The notes below the pieces were generated by a model that was given only the letters and a program-made list of their open reading frames with translations, had not been told where the DNA came from and did no database searches. Below are positions 1 to 10,325 of a DNA stretch of 64,000 nt, piece by piece; positions within the stretch are counted from its first letter, which is position 1, and each line of letters starts with the position of its first letter. Position numbers and translations under genes: made by a program. The stretch is from Eutrigla gurnardus (lineage: Eukaryota > Chordata > Actinopteri > Perciformes > Triglidae). The stretch spans positions 31,465,598-31,529,597 of the forward strand of contig OY741264.1 in the NCBI GenBank assembly GCA_963514095.1, written 5' to 3'.

Positions 1-2037
1 GTGGCCCACTAACATCGTTGCATATATATATTATATAGTTATAGAAACTTTTAGCATAGCAAAAAACAATTCTGATAAATGACATGACATGTCATATTCT
101 ATACATTTGATTTATACACTTTATCTAAAGAGAGTATATACACAAAGTGCAAGGAGGCACTTTAACATGATTGTATTAGCCATCGCTCATACGAAAGCAG
201 AAATAAAAGAATCCCGTTTTCACCTTGGTTTTTAAACAGAGTTGCTACCCGGAGTTAAACTAGAATTAAAGTTGGACACGTTCGGCCGACGTCCAACGAC
301 CCTGTTGTTACTGGTGCTGGAGGCAGAACACAGTGTGCACTTTGCCGACCAACAGGTGTGACCGCAGCTAATTAACTCCATCAACAAGCTCGTTGTTTGT
401 AATTAAAAATCAGCTGTGTGGAAACTCCATCTTAAAAATAAAACCCCTAAGTGATATGTGGTCAGGGGAAGGCCGGCCGTCCTCGCTGTGACCGTAAAGC
501 TGGGAGGTCGAGTTCACTTCTTCCACGACGCATTCTCACAACCAACTCATCAAATACACCTCGGCATCGGAGAGCAACACGCTAGCTAACCCTCTAGCAT
601 GTGTCAGGATGGCCTGTTAATATATGCTTGTGACAAAGTGTCCTTTCAAAATAAACTTTGGAAAGGTTAAGGAAACAATCGTTGTTTGAAATAAGTCAAT
701 ATTTACTTTTAGTTTTGCACAGCGGTCTCTTGGGTGAAAGTCCTGTGTTTGACCCCTCCCACCTGCCCAAAGCAGACTTTGTACTACATCACATGCTCTT
801 CTCGCCACACAGGGTTAACATTAGAGCTAGTTTTAAAACCTACGCTAAATGGATTATCTTGATCTCCGATGCCGAGGGATCATTTGACGAGTCGGTGAGC
901 GAGGACGGATTGTCTTCTCCCCCCCAAAAAAACAGAGTGCCAATATCCTATTGAAATGAATAGTTGTAACTTTCATCTGGAAACGAGTTAAGTCATCACA
1001 CTCTGACTGCACTCTGCAGTTGACGTCGTCAAGGCAAGGTTGTCATATAGCAAAGAAAAAAAAAACAGTTTGAAATAAAAACACGGAGCAATGCACTCTG
1101 AGAGGCTTTTTCTTGTTTTCTCTTCAACCTCCAACTTTCTTTCCTCATTAATCTTCCTCTTGCTCTCAGAAACACACATAGTACAGTACACGAGTAGAAC
1201 TTTTGACTACAAATGGAAACTCGTGTGTCCCCTCGTACAGAACAATTATACAAAAAGTAAAGAAATAACAGTGACGGTACCCTTAATACTCTATCACCTG
1301 CTCGACAGCTTTCCCCAACACTGTGCTGTTTTTGTTGCCAAATGCAGAGGTCATACCCTCCTGCTCTTATGGTCTAAGCCCCTAAAGCTCTGCTGCTTAG
1401 ACTTGGCTATGTGTGTGTGTGACATCAAGGCGTAATCCCATAAGTCAAACAGTCAAAAGGTAACACAGTGTTTAACCATCGCTTACATCATGATGCCACA
1501 CGAAGCACTGTTTTCCAATATCCACCATTCAGTTAGGAAAGTCTGTAACAGTCGTTCTGAGTCAGTTACAACAAACACATTTTTTTTGTACTCGGTCCTT
1601 GTATTGAATGCATCAAGGCCATCGTCCATGTATCATCGGTGCCCTTTAAGCTACAAAGTAAATGCTTTGATAAAAAAAAAAAGAATAAAGGAGATGTTGC
1701 ACAAGGTTGAAGAATTCTTTTCATTGACAGAACAAGGAAGCTTGCAGCAGCACCAAGTAAGGCCCTGAGTGGAGTCAACCGCAGGATGTATTCTTCTGTA
1801 CGAAAGTGCACAGAATGCACCAGTTCATGTGTCCAGTTAGTGCAAATGCGAGATCTAATACAAGTTGGGTGAGTCTTGCTCCAGTTCACCTTTTTCTTCT
1901 CCTTCTTTTTCTAAGTGTTTTTTTTTTTTTATCCTTTTTTTTTAAATGTTTTGTTGATTTTTTTTAACAGTTGTGTCGGCAGAAAGTAAAAGCTGTTGGA
2001 ACTCAGGGGTAAGGCGCAGCAGCATCTGGATCTGCTT
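1..2037 (-). other. 3' flank / probable 3' UTR of slc1a2
   Basis: No credible exon was seen in either strand. The stretch is AT-rich with short A and T runs (about 1060, 1670, 1920-1965). Mammalian SLC1A2 has a very long 3' UTR, so part of this may be transcribed with the gene. No polyadenylation site was assigned. Confidence 0.4.
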
Positions 2038-2103
2038 TTACTCGCATTTCCACGGCCCCTCCTCAACAAGAGTGAACCCTGCAGTCTTGCCATTATTGGT
2101 GAC
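2038..2103 (-). CDS. slc1a2: slc1a2 alternative terminal exon, GLT-1a-type tail
   Basis: A 66-nt ORF segment preceded by acceptor gctttcag (2104-2111). It encodes VTNNGKTAGFTLVEEGPWKCE and a stop at 2038-2040. It joins in phase 0 to the shared exon ending ...DDCK at 3043. The human GLT-1a tail is remembered as [20 protein letters not shown] plus REK; the N-G-K, V-E-E and P-W-K positions align, as does the exon border. It is too short for ORF listing and was found by following the donor at 3042. Confidence 0.85.
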   Translation of the reverse strand, partial: VTNNGKTAGFTLVEEGPWKCE

Positions 2104-5100
2104 CTGAAAGCAATTGTCGAGAACATCTAACTATGGAGGCCAAGGCACCATCATTTTACAAGCCGGTCAAACGGTTGGGAGCAGAGAAGCCATTTGGGCC
2201 TTTGACCTTTGGGGGGCCGAATTAACGACATCAAAACATCATCTCATCATCCACTGATACAAAGTGATGCTGTTTACAATGAATGGGTTTGTCAGTTACA
2301 AGATGATATAAAAACAAGGATAATTCAAGTTTTTCCCAGAGTTGGCCATGTATTTTATGGATTCTCTGCCCAACCGAATTACAAGAATCAGTCATCAGAA
2401 TAATCAGCATGCAAAAAAATTGCATGGTACAGACAATGAACTATCAACAAAAGTCTACTGTATGAGTGAGATTCCTTAAAAAAATAACTTTAATAGGCAT
2501 TTGATGAATGAATGCATCACTTTGGGTGAGACGTGGTGAAATAGCAGTCTTTATGTATACCACTGGCTACCAAAAAAAATCCAAAAAGTGACTGGCCAAT
2601 GATAGAAAAGTGTAATTAGGTCAGGGCTGCCATAAATACATGTCCAATTAAGTAGACAAAAGCAAATAAAGAACATCTTCTTCATAAAATCAAAACATAG
2701 CACAACAAAAATAAACGAGAAACACATCGTGATGCTTGAATCTTTACGCAGGAGTTTTTGAAGATGATAAAAATCTAAAAGTATAATATAAAAAAGGACC
2801 AAACTTTGCCTTTTGTTGAACCTGGTACCACAAAAACTGCTTTTTCATACGAGCAATAGGCGAATAAATAAATATAGAGATATTTATCGGTTTCACCCTT
2901 TTCAAAAAATAAAATCTGACATTTACTATTCACATAGACACAAATACACAGATTTAAGAAGTCACGTAGAAACACAAACACAGCTGGGAGGAGGAGGGGT
3001 TCTCTACATACACGTCTCTATGTCCGTTAACGTGAAATGTACCTTGCAGTCGTCTATCAAGATTGAGTTGTGGTGAGCGTAAACATTCTGGTTGCTGTTA
3101 TTTTCAAAGAAGGATTGTGTCTTTGCCATCTGGAAGTCCTCCATCCGGGCCTGCTGGTCGAAGGAGTCCAGCTCGTGCTTGGAGAGGTGGTAGACGATGC
3201 CGGCCCCGTAGGAGTCCCCGACCACGTTCACGGAGGTACGGAAACGGTCGCTGCGCGTTGGAGAGGAAGGTGGCGTGGATCGATATGGGAAGAAGAATTA
3301 ATAATAATAATAAAAAAGAGAACACCATCTTTTTGTTTTTGTTTAAATGATGGTTTTAAGTTGTTCGTTCTGGATCAAAATGTCAGCGAATGAATGAGTG
3401 GGCGCGTAGAAACTCTACAGAAAAGTTATCATGTTTTTTTATACACCCACAAAAAATATGTATGGAAGAACATGATCACTGCTCACTACTAAAAAGCATA
3501 TTAACACATTAAAGTGGGTGGTTTAGCACCATCAGCCCACTCGACCACGAACAAATGTTTACATCGTACTTTTCTGCAAATTACCAAATGCAGTGAATCT
3601 GGACGATTTCATCATTTGGTCGAGTAACATCCTATATATGCATGTTAAGGCAGACCTCCACTCTGCAGTTGATATTTTCTTTGACTTTTGACATAGCTTG
3701 AGAGACTTGTCTTTTTTATGTGACATACTGTGTATATTTTATTGTGTTTTTATCTCTGTGTGATTTGTTGTTTAACCTGTACAGCACTTTGGTCAACTTT
3801 GTTGTTTTTAAATGTGCTCTATAAAAAAAAAAAAAAAGGATTTGATTGGATATGAGCGACTGTTAATGAAATTTACGTCGTATAATAATGAGTTGCAAGG
3901 AAAGGGGGCAGGTGGTCGATGGGTCAAACAAACCCCAAATAAAATGTAGACTTTACAATTGTTACATAATGTTACAAAAAAAGTGTATAAAAGTGAGATT
4001 CCAATGGAGACCAATGGATTGTTGGGGAAAGTTGCGACAACATAATGGGTGGACTTATAACTGTTATTCATTTAAAAAACCCTGTGAGAATGACAGGTTT
4101 CTCATTTTCTCAAATGTCAATTTTTTTTGCTGAGATGACGGCACATTGGAAAGAAAGAAAAAATGTATTTGTTTTTTTTCCCTCTAAAAATGAAACTTTA
4201 AATGTGCACATCAAAAGTAGTACAGAAGTAAATGATTAAAGGTTCAACCACGGGGTGGAGTGTGTTTTGCTTCATTAAAGCATTCGTGTTGATGTTGAAC
4301 TTACAGGAGCCAGTCGACGGCGACCAGGAGGCTGATGTCCTGGGTGGGCAGCCCCACCGCCGTGAGGATCAGCAGCATGGTGACAAGCCCGGCACTGGGG
4401 ATGCTGGCCGCTCCCACGCTGGCCAGGGTGGCTGTCATACTAAACGCGGAGCAAATTCAAACTCTCAGCAGGAGGACAGACCACAGGCTGCAAAGGTGCT
4501 ACTAAAACACTTTTATCATGCAGTCACTGTATTTTTAATAAAAAATGAATACAATTCTTAAAATTGCTAATCAATCAAATTCTGGAATGTATGAGGATCT
4601 ACAGGGCCTAACTTTAATAAGGAAAATGATTTGTATTAAATATATTGTGAGATTAATTGTAAAAAATGTGTGTGCGATACGTTTAATTTAAGTTATGTGA
4701 AATAAACATGGACAAATCAATGAGATTTAAAAAAATAAAAACTTAAAGAACAACACTTGAGTGACAATTTTTTTTTTATTTGGCGGCTGTGGCTCAGAGG
4801 TAGAGTGAGTCTTCCTTCAATCAGAAGGTTGGCGGTTCGAATCCCGGCTCCTCCACTCTGCATGCCCAAGTATCATCAGTGTATGAATGTATGAACGGGT
4901 AAAAGTGACTGAATTTAGTATGTGAAGTGCCTTGAGTAGCTAGTTAGCTAGAAAAGTGCTATATAAATGCAGGTCCATTCCATTTACCATTTACCAGAAT
5001 GTTGACCTGCACACATGTTGTGATATCCGTGGCCGGCACGCTCACCTGACGGTAATAATCTGTCCCCAGTCGAGGTTAATCCCGTTCATCTGAGCGATGA

Positions 5101-8100
5101 AGATGGCCGCCACGGCCTCATAGAGAGCCGTGCCGTCCATGTTGATGGTGGCACCCACCGGGAGGACGAATCGGGTCACTCGCTTGTCGATGCCCAGGTT
5201 CTCCTCTAAGCAGCGGAAGGTGACGGGCAGAGTACCGGCGCTGCAGGGGAAACAAAACGGGGAGAAAATGCTTCGTCATGATAACGTTCAAGTTGGCAAA
5301 CCAAAAATAAAACAGGGAAATAAAATGATTGTTTGGAATTAATCTGCCTGGGTCATACTTGCAATAATTAAATTATTTACACTATTCTTCTAACAAAAAT
5401 CCATTCTGAACTATGGTGAATTATTCATTTTTAATTTGTTACATAAAAAAGGAACTGATATATAGGCCAAGGCTTTCAGGAGTTTTAAAGTTTCACTTTA
5501 CTAGAGAAACAACAAAAAAAAAAGTTATTCTAGTTTGAATCCACTTTGAGGGCGGATCTCGTGGAGAAAAACAGCAGTTGTGGCTCAGCGGTTGTTTTGT
5601 TTGTTTTTCTCAGATAATTAATCCGTGTTTCCTCACAGATGGCGGAGCAGCGAGGACGTGAGAGGGCTGAGCTCACCTCAGGAAGGGAAGAGAGCGTATC
5701 TATGCCATTCATAAAACATAGAGTAGAGGAAAACGATCCCATATGGAAGGGGAAAGTGAGAAGCCAATGCTGGCAAGACTAAAGCTGACATGTTATTTAC
5801 CACGAAGGAAAAAGGGGGGAAAATCAGAGTATTCATAAAAGACGAAATCATGAGGTCAGAAGTCGTACCTGGATGCCGTTCCGAGGGCCGTGACCCAGGC
5901 TTGGAAGATCCCCATGAAGAACGTGAAGGGGTTTTCTTTCACTATCACAAAATATATGAGCGGGAGGAAGATGCCTCCATGGATGATGAGGCCCACGATC
6001 ACGGTGACCATGTACATCCCCAGCTGCCTCGCCACCATCTCCAAGTCCGCGATGGAGATGATCTTCCCGCAGATAAGGCATGCGATACCGATAGGGGAGT
6101 ACCTGCAGACAGACACGGCTCATCTGATTGCTTTTATATTTTGTATAATATATATTATTAGTATTTGGAGATGGGAATGGTTTGGCACTGTCTGTCGTAG
6201 ACGGCACTTACCACATGATTGCGCCGACGAGCCTCATGACAATCTCGTTCAGGACGTTGAAAAACTCCAACATCAGCTTGGCCTTCTCTCCCATTTTCCC
6301 CATAATGACTCCGAACGCCACAAAGAATCCAATCAAGCCTGTAAGAACACAAGAATGTTGATTTAGTCTCCGATGAACCTGTCTTCTGTAAAAATGAAAT
6401 GCATGGAATGAGGGCTAATCCTTCATTGAAAGCCTTGGAGATGCACTTTTTTTTTTGGTATGCGTTTGCAATAATACAAAAAAACATAATAATGTGCCAT
6501 TCTTTTTTTGGCTCTCTTTTGGTGGAGTTTTATCTATTTGTTATGTAACTGAATTTAAAAAGTTAATACAACAACTTTTCAGATGTTTTCAGACGTTTCA
6601 CTCACCCAGGACGTTCATCCCACCCTTGAACTGAAGCGACCGTTTCACTGTGAACTGTGGAGGAGCTTTGGTTCTATTCGTGGGCACTTGGACTTTGGTG
6701 GTGACTGTTTGGATCTGAACGAGAAGCAGAGAAAAAAAGAACAAACGAATGAATCAGACGTCAGGCTACGTTGGTGGGTGGATTCCTTTCTGCGAGCCTC
6801 CTACCTGCTGGAAGCAGGCCTGCACCAAGTTCTCCGGGAAGAGGTTTCGGATGAGATCGAAGAACGCGTCCACGCTGGACACGTCGTCGTTCTTCCGTCC
6901 CTGGCCGAGGTTGGCCTTCAGCTTGGGGTTTCCCGGGTGAATGACCAGCACCAGGATCACGCCCAGGACGGCGGCGATCACCGTCGTCGACATGTAGTAC
7001 ACCATGGCCCTGGTGCCCAAGCGCCCGCTGGATTTGGCGTCCAAGCCGGCGAGTCCTGTTTGGCGGAGGATGTTTCACAGGAAAGTAAGTGTCGGATATT
7101 AAAAAAGATAACTTTTGCCTCTTTAACAGATATTGAAGTTAAATGTTGTTTGAGACAAGTGACAAATATGCATCTTTAAAGTAAATCTAAGCAGTGATCA
7201 TCTAAAAATCACACAATTCAAAAGTTATTATTCTGATAAATCACAAATAGTGCTGTTTTTATTCCCTTTTTTCTCTCACTCTCAAATACACTGGAAACAC
7301 TAACTTCTGTACCCGATTAAATTCACAACTCCATTTGTGATGACTCAGAGCACATAAGAATAACATGTCTACAAACACACTTTAATTTCACATTTGTACG
7401 GATTTATCTTTTGAACTCTCTTGGTTTAATAATCCATCGTGTCAGCAAGTGATTCGCTGTCACCTCGACTTTGTGATCGGCACTTAATGAATAGCAGCCA
7501 TCTGTTTACCGAGTGTAACCGAGTTCAGGAAGGAAAGGCTTGTGTTGCACTCTCAAGGTTGTGAAGAGGTGTTAATGTAAATGTGGCAGCACTCTGTAGG
7601 CTGCTGTACACAACACTGCAAACATCACATGTGCATCTGAATGTGAAATCTACAATGGTAGTGGAACCACACTACATTCCTAAACCTGACTAAGAGGTTT
7701 TGTTGCCTAAACCCAACTTCCTGTCCGCCACGGACCAAGCTGCGTGATTTTTATGCATTGGTGTGATAACGTGTTGGGACAATCATCCATTTGTGCCAAA
7801 TCGTTTAATATCATTGGATTCTTTCTTTTAATTAGTGCTTTAAATATAACATGTAATGTTATAATGAAACTATACATGATAATATTTTGGTATGTTTCTT
7901 ACAATAGTTTATTCTTACTGGTAGTTCACTCTATCTACTGTATAGCAATACGTGTTGTAGTTCTGGTTTAATGTGCAGAACTAGTATAATGATTATGTTT
8001 TCACCAAAAATAATTTCTCAGTGTGGCGAAAAACAACATCTGTTCGCTTGTGTGAAAGAAGCGTGCCTCCCGTCCTCACACAAGTCTTGTTTATCCACTA

Positions 8101-9831
8101 AAACGCCTGGAACAAAACAAAAACCCCGCCCGCCTACTCTCTCATCTCTCCTGTTGCAGCTCACATCTCAGGCGGCAACAAGTTGCACCGCGGCGACCTC
8201 ATTTCAGGACAGTTGTCAGCAAATTGAGTGGAACATTTTTGCAGCAGCAGCAGCAGCTCCACTGTAACACCTCACCCACCTGTGACCAGACTGGAAACAA
8301 CGAGAGGCAAAATAAGCATCTTCAGCATCCTCATTAGGATCTCTCCGGGGAAGGCGATGATCATGATGACATCGGGGTGGAGAGGCGATATGTGCCGCAG
8401 CAGCATTCCAGCGATGGAGCCCAGGAATACACCTGAGCCGGCAGAGGGGGAAAAAATCAAACACAAAGCCAGGTGACTCTGAGCTAACAGACACTAACCG
8501 CTAATGCTGAAAGAAAATGTGCGGATTTAATTATATCAACACCTTCCGCTCATTAAAGTCTTCAGTTATGGTGTCATGGGGTCACTTATGAAAGCGCTGC
8601 AATAATTGTGTACATATGTGACGGGAAAAACTTTTTGACTTCAGAAAAGTTCAGATATTTTTCACCATCATAAAAATGATGACGGCAAAAATATACAAAT
8701 TAATTCCAATTACTGTCAACAAATTTCGGATAAAAAAATTTGCTTTAAAAATTAGAAAATAACACTGTCAAGGCTCAGTTCTAGGACCACTTCTGTTCTC
8801 ATTATACACCGGATCACTAGGCTCTGTAATCACATCCCAGATTCTCCTACCTAGACATATTTTCTTTGTTTATATTACATTGAAATTAAAAATAAGCTCC
8901 TCACTTTAGAGGATCTAATTTAAATGCAGCGCAAACAACACTAAATTAATTCTGTCTTGATTGCTTTTAAAATCATGTTTTAATGGTATTTGATAAAAAT
9001 ATTCAGTTTATGTGCACTCTTCTGACTGTTACAACTAGTTTGCAATTAACATGTCATGAAGATTTGTACAAAGCATGTTTTGTTTGGATCCTTAAGAAAC
9101 AGGCTGCCTTAAAAATAAATTAACATTTGAGTAATATTTAGCCAACCTCGTCAAATTGAGTGTTTTGAATCTTAATTTCCACCTACATCTTTATATACTT
9201 TATTACCTGACAACATCAATCTTGAGCTATAAATGATTCTTTTTTTATTATAATGTGTTTGATACTTGAGTCCGTTTCATTTCAGGCGTTGTTTAAAGCC
9301 GGCAAAGTACGTCCATGAATGTGAGATGTGAGTTTACAAGTTAATCACAATACCTCCTCTTCACTGAGGGGGTTGCTTGGTGTGGCCAGAAATGCTTGTT
9401 GAATTCTTGCTTCTTGACTGTATATTTTGCCTTTATGCCTTCTGAAGTTTCAGAAAATAATGCGGCGGATGGCATTGAGCAGAAATGCCTTTTGTACGTG
9501 CTCTTTGCTCGTGCGGCGTCTGTGCCTGTGCTGCGGTGCCCCGTGTGAGGACACACAAAGCTTAAGTGCTTAAGCACGACGATGGACTGAATGACCTATC
9601 CTGCATCTTTGTTACATGCATGCTGGGAAAAAGCTCTGTAGAGTAGAAAATGGATGGAAGTAAATGGAGGGAAAACGTTTTTTTTTTTTACCCAGGATTG
9701 TGAGAGTGAGAACCATGTTCTTCATGATTTTATCACACAGAGTGCTACATGCGCTGGGGCCCGTGTCCACGACGGGCTCCAGGTGGTTCTCGTCCATCCT
9801 GACCTCCACTTGCTTCTGCATTTTGTTGGCA
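2038..9831 (-). CDS. slc1a2: Excitatory amino acid transporter 2 (GLT-1/EAAT2), multi-exon gene
   Basis: Sodium-dependent high-affinity glutamate/aspartate transporter of the plasma membrane, in vertebrates mainly astroglial. Coding exons, in transcript order, are 9692-9831, 8280-8432, 6805-7055, 6606-6714, 6212-6338, 5869-6102, 5046-5240, 4305-4439, then 3004-3250 (b tail) or 3043-3250 joined to 2038-2103 (a tail). All junctions are GT..AG and all phases agree. From the first ATG in exon 9692-9831 (at 9819-9821) the CDS gives 526 aa (b tail) or 535 aa (a tail); human EAAT2 is 574 aa. Diagnostic motifs are ASSAGTLPVTFRCLEENLG (hairpin 1), NMDGTALYEA (TM7), GAASIPSAGLVTM (hairpin 2) and DRFRTSVNVVGD (TM8 substrate-binding Arg/Asp). 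The N-terminal KQVEVRM and the C-terminal tails point to SLC1A2 rather than SLC1A1 or SLC1A3. Whether it is the teleost a or b paralogue cannot be decided here. A further 5' exon is expected, because exon 9692-9831 opens inside a codon. Confidence 0.96.
3004..3250 (-). CDS. slc1a2: slc1a2 last exon, GLT-1b-type tail (read-through form)
   Basis: Entered at 3250 after gcgcag, completing LDR, then FRTSVNVVGDSYGAGIVYHL and a cytoplasmic tail ending SILIDDCK. Reading on past the internal donor AAG|gtacat (donor gt at 3041-3042) gives VHFTLTDIETCM and a stop at 3004-3006. Mammalian GLT-1b ends in ...DIETCI, a class II PDZ ligand, so the (D)IETC(M/I) end matches that isoform. If the donor is used, the exon ends at 3043 and joins 2038-2103. 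Confidence 0.93.
3715..3838 (+). mobile_element. LINE-like 3' end in slc1a2 intron
   Basis: Ends with the pattern tgtacagcacttt... followed by aaatgtgctctataaaaaaa and an A run. This is the shape of the 3' terminus of L2-like LINEs and their SINEs in fish (AGCACTTTG ... GTGCTATATAAATAAA). No reverse-transcriptase ORF is attached, so this is a 5'-truncated copy. Confidence 0.5.
4305..4439 (-). CDS. slc1a2: slc1a2 exon: hairpin 2 and start of TM8
   Basis: Encodes MTATLASVGAASIPSAGLVT, then MLLILTAVGLPTQDISLLVA and VDWLL. Hairpin 2 is the extracellular gate of the transporter. Acceptor tttag at 4440-4444, donor gtaagt at 4299-4304. 135 nt. It is the in-frame cassette whose skipping is reported for human EAAT2 transcripts; skipping would also be in frame here. 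Confidence 0.95.
4782..4998 (+). mobile_element. tRNA-derived SINE in slc1a2 intron
   Basis: The head has a Pol III A box (tggctcagagg, 4790-4800) and B box (ggttcgaatcc, 4834-4844) at tRNA spacing. It is followed by a tRNA-unrelated body and a LINE-like tail (gtgccttgagtag ... gaaaagtgctatataaatgc). The first bases do not pair with the end of the tRNA-like head, so it is not a working tRNA gene. Confidence 0.75.
5046..5240 (-). CDS. slc1a2: slc1a2 exon: hairpin 1 - TM7 (sodium/substrate core)
   Basis: Encodes AGTLPVTFRCLEENLGIDKR, VTRFVLPVGATINMDGTALY, then EAVAAIFIAQMNGINLDWGQ and IITVS. It holds the NMDGT motif of TM7, which coordinates Na+ and substrate. Acceptor ctgcag at 5241-5246, donor gtgagc at 5040-5045. 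195 nt. Confidence 0.96.
5869..6102 (-). CDS. slc1a2: slc1a2 exon: TM5-TM6 and start of hairpin 1
   Basis: Encodes YSPIGIACLICGKIISIADL, then EMVARQLGMYMVTVIVGLII, HGGIFLPLIYFVIVKENPFT and FFMGIFQAWVTALGTASS. These are the transport-domain entry and the beginning of hairpin 1. Acceptor ctgcag at 6103-6108, donor gtacga at 5863-5868. 234 nt. Confidence 0.96.
6212..6338 (-). CDS. slc1a2: slc1a2 exon: TM4c-TM5
   Basis: Encodes GLIGFFVAFGVIMGKMGEKA, then KLMLEFFNVLNEIVMRLVGA and IMW. FFN(V/I)LNEIVM is a family hallmark of TM5. Acceptor ttacag at 6339-6344, donor gtaagt at 6206-6211. 127 nt, phases agree with both neighbours. Confidence 0.95.
6606..6714 (-). CDS. slc1a2: slc1a2 exon: second extracellular loop
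   Basis: Encodes IQTVTTKVQVPTNRTKAPPQ, then FTVKRSLQFKGGMNVLG. It contains one N-glycosylation sequon (NRT). The segment is about 20 residues shorter than the human EAAT2 loop, where two Asn-glycosylated stretches precede GMNVLG, so most of the size difference from human lies here. Acceptor gttcag at 6715-6720, donor gtgagt at 6600-6605. Confidence 0.92.
6805..7055 (-). CDS. slc1a2: slc1a2 exon: TM3 and start of the large extracellular loop
   Basis: Encodes LAGLDAKSSGRLGTRAMVYY, then MSTTVIAAVLGVILVLVIHP, GNPKLKANLGQGRKNDDVSS and VDAFFDLIRNLFPENLVQAC ending FQQ. GRLGTRAMVYYMSTT and IHPGNPKLK are near-invariant in the EAAT family. Acceptor aaacag at 7056-7061, donor gtagga at 6799-6804. The antisense ORF across the same bases is a shadow. 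Confidence 0.95.
8280..8432 (-). CDS. slc1a2: slc1a2 exon: TM1-TM2 region
   Basis: Encodes GVFLGSIAGMLLR, HPDVIMIIAFPGEILMRMLK and MLILPLVVSSLVTG, i.e. the end of TM1, the intracellular loop and TM2 of the scaffold domain. Acceptor cag at 8433-8435, donor gtgggt at 8274-8279. Length is 153 nt, entered after one codon base and left after one codon base, which agrees with both neighbours. Confidence 0.94.
9692..9831 (-). CDS. slc1a2: slc1a2 exon: cytoplasmic N-terminus and start of TM1
   Basis: Acceptor ttctttcag at 9832-9840, donor G|gtaaaa at 9690-9691. It encodes ANKMQKQVEVRMDENHLEP followed by LCDKIMKNMVLTLTIL. This matches the mammalian second coding exon (ANNMPKQVEVRM..., CDKLGKNLLLTLTVFG). 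The exon begins with the third base of a codon, so a short upstream coding exon (MASTEG in human) may exist. Otherwise translation begins at the in-exon Met at 9819-9821. Confidence 0.93.
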
Positions 9832-9943
9832 CTGAAAGAAGTAAAGAAGGAAAACAATGCTTGTATTAATCACCAGCGAATATTTAAGCTCAGAGAAACA
9901 AGAACAAAAGTTGATGGAGGTTAAAAACAGAGGTTAAAAGCCA

Positions 9944-10325
9944 TAGACTGTTTATAAGAAGTGGATGTTATCATTGTGAAGGCACCCATTGGATTGTGGA
10001 CTCTGGGTTTGAAGCCTCGAGTTTGGCATTTTGGCCATATCGCCATGTTGGATTTTTTTCCAACTAGTGAAGAAATCTTACTGCATTTGGCTCCATCTGG
10101 TAGACACCATAGTAGCGACCCGATCGAGACCATAAACTCATATTTACTATATTTACTGAGGTAATTAATGAAGTGAGAAGAAGGGTCGTTTTCTTATAGA
10201 CTTCCATGCAGTCGGACTTATTTTTTCTGCAACCAGAAGAGTCTTCTTCCCTGTTGACCAGCAGAGAGAATGGAAGTTTAAGGCACTTCCGCTTTGGCTT
10301 CACTTGTCAGAACCGTAGGTTGCCG
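9944..10325 (+). repeat. Interspersed repeat of unknown class, copy 1
   Basis: Begins gactgtttataagaagtgga and contains gaagcctcgagtttggcatt and aggcacttccgctttggctt. The same blocks in the same order recur at 15317-16262, and the last block is inverted at about 30600-30640. Repeats of this sequence are common in teleost genomes. No ORF or clear terminal inverted repeat is visible. Confidence 0.6.

Noticed and set aside
4782..4855. Possible tRNA gene
   Set aside because: A and B boxes are present, but the acceptor stem does not pair and a SINE body with LINE-like tail follows, so it is a SINE head.
5790..7179. Plus-strand open frames over the slc1a2 exons
   Set aside because: Shadows of conserved transporter exons read in reverse; no start, splice or family support.
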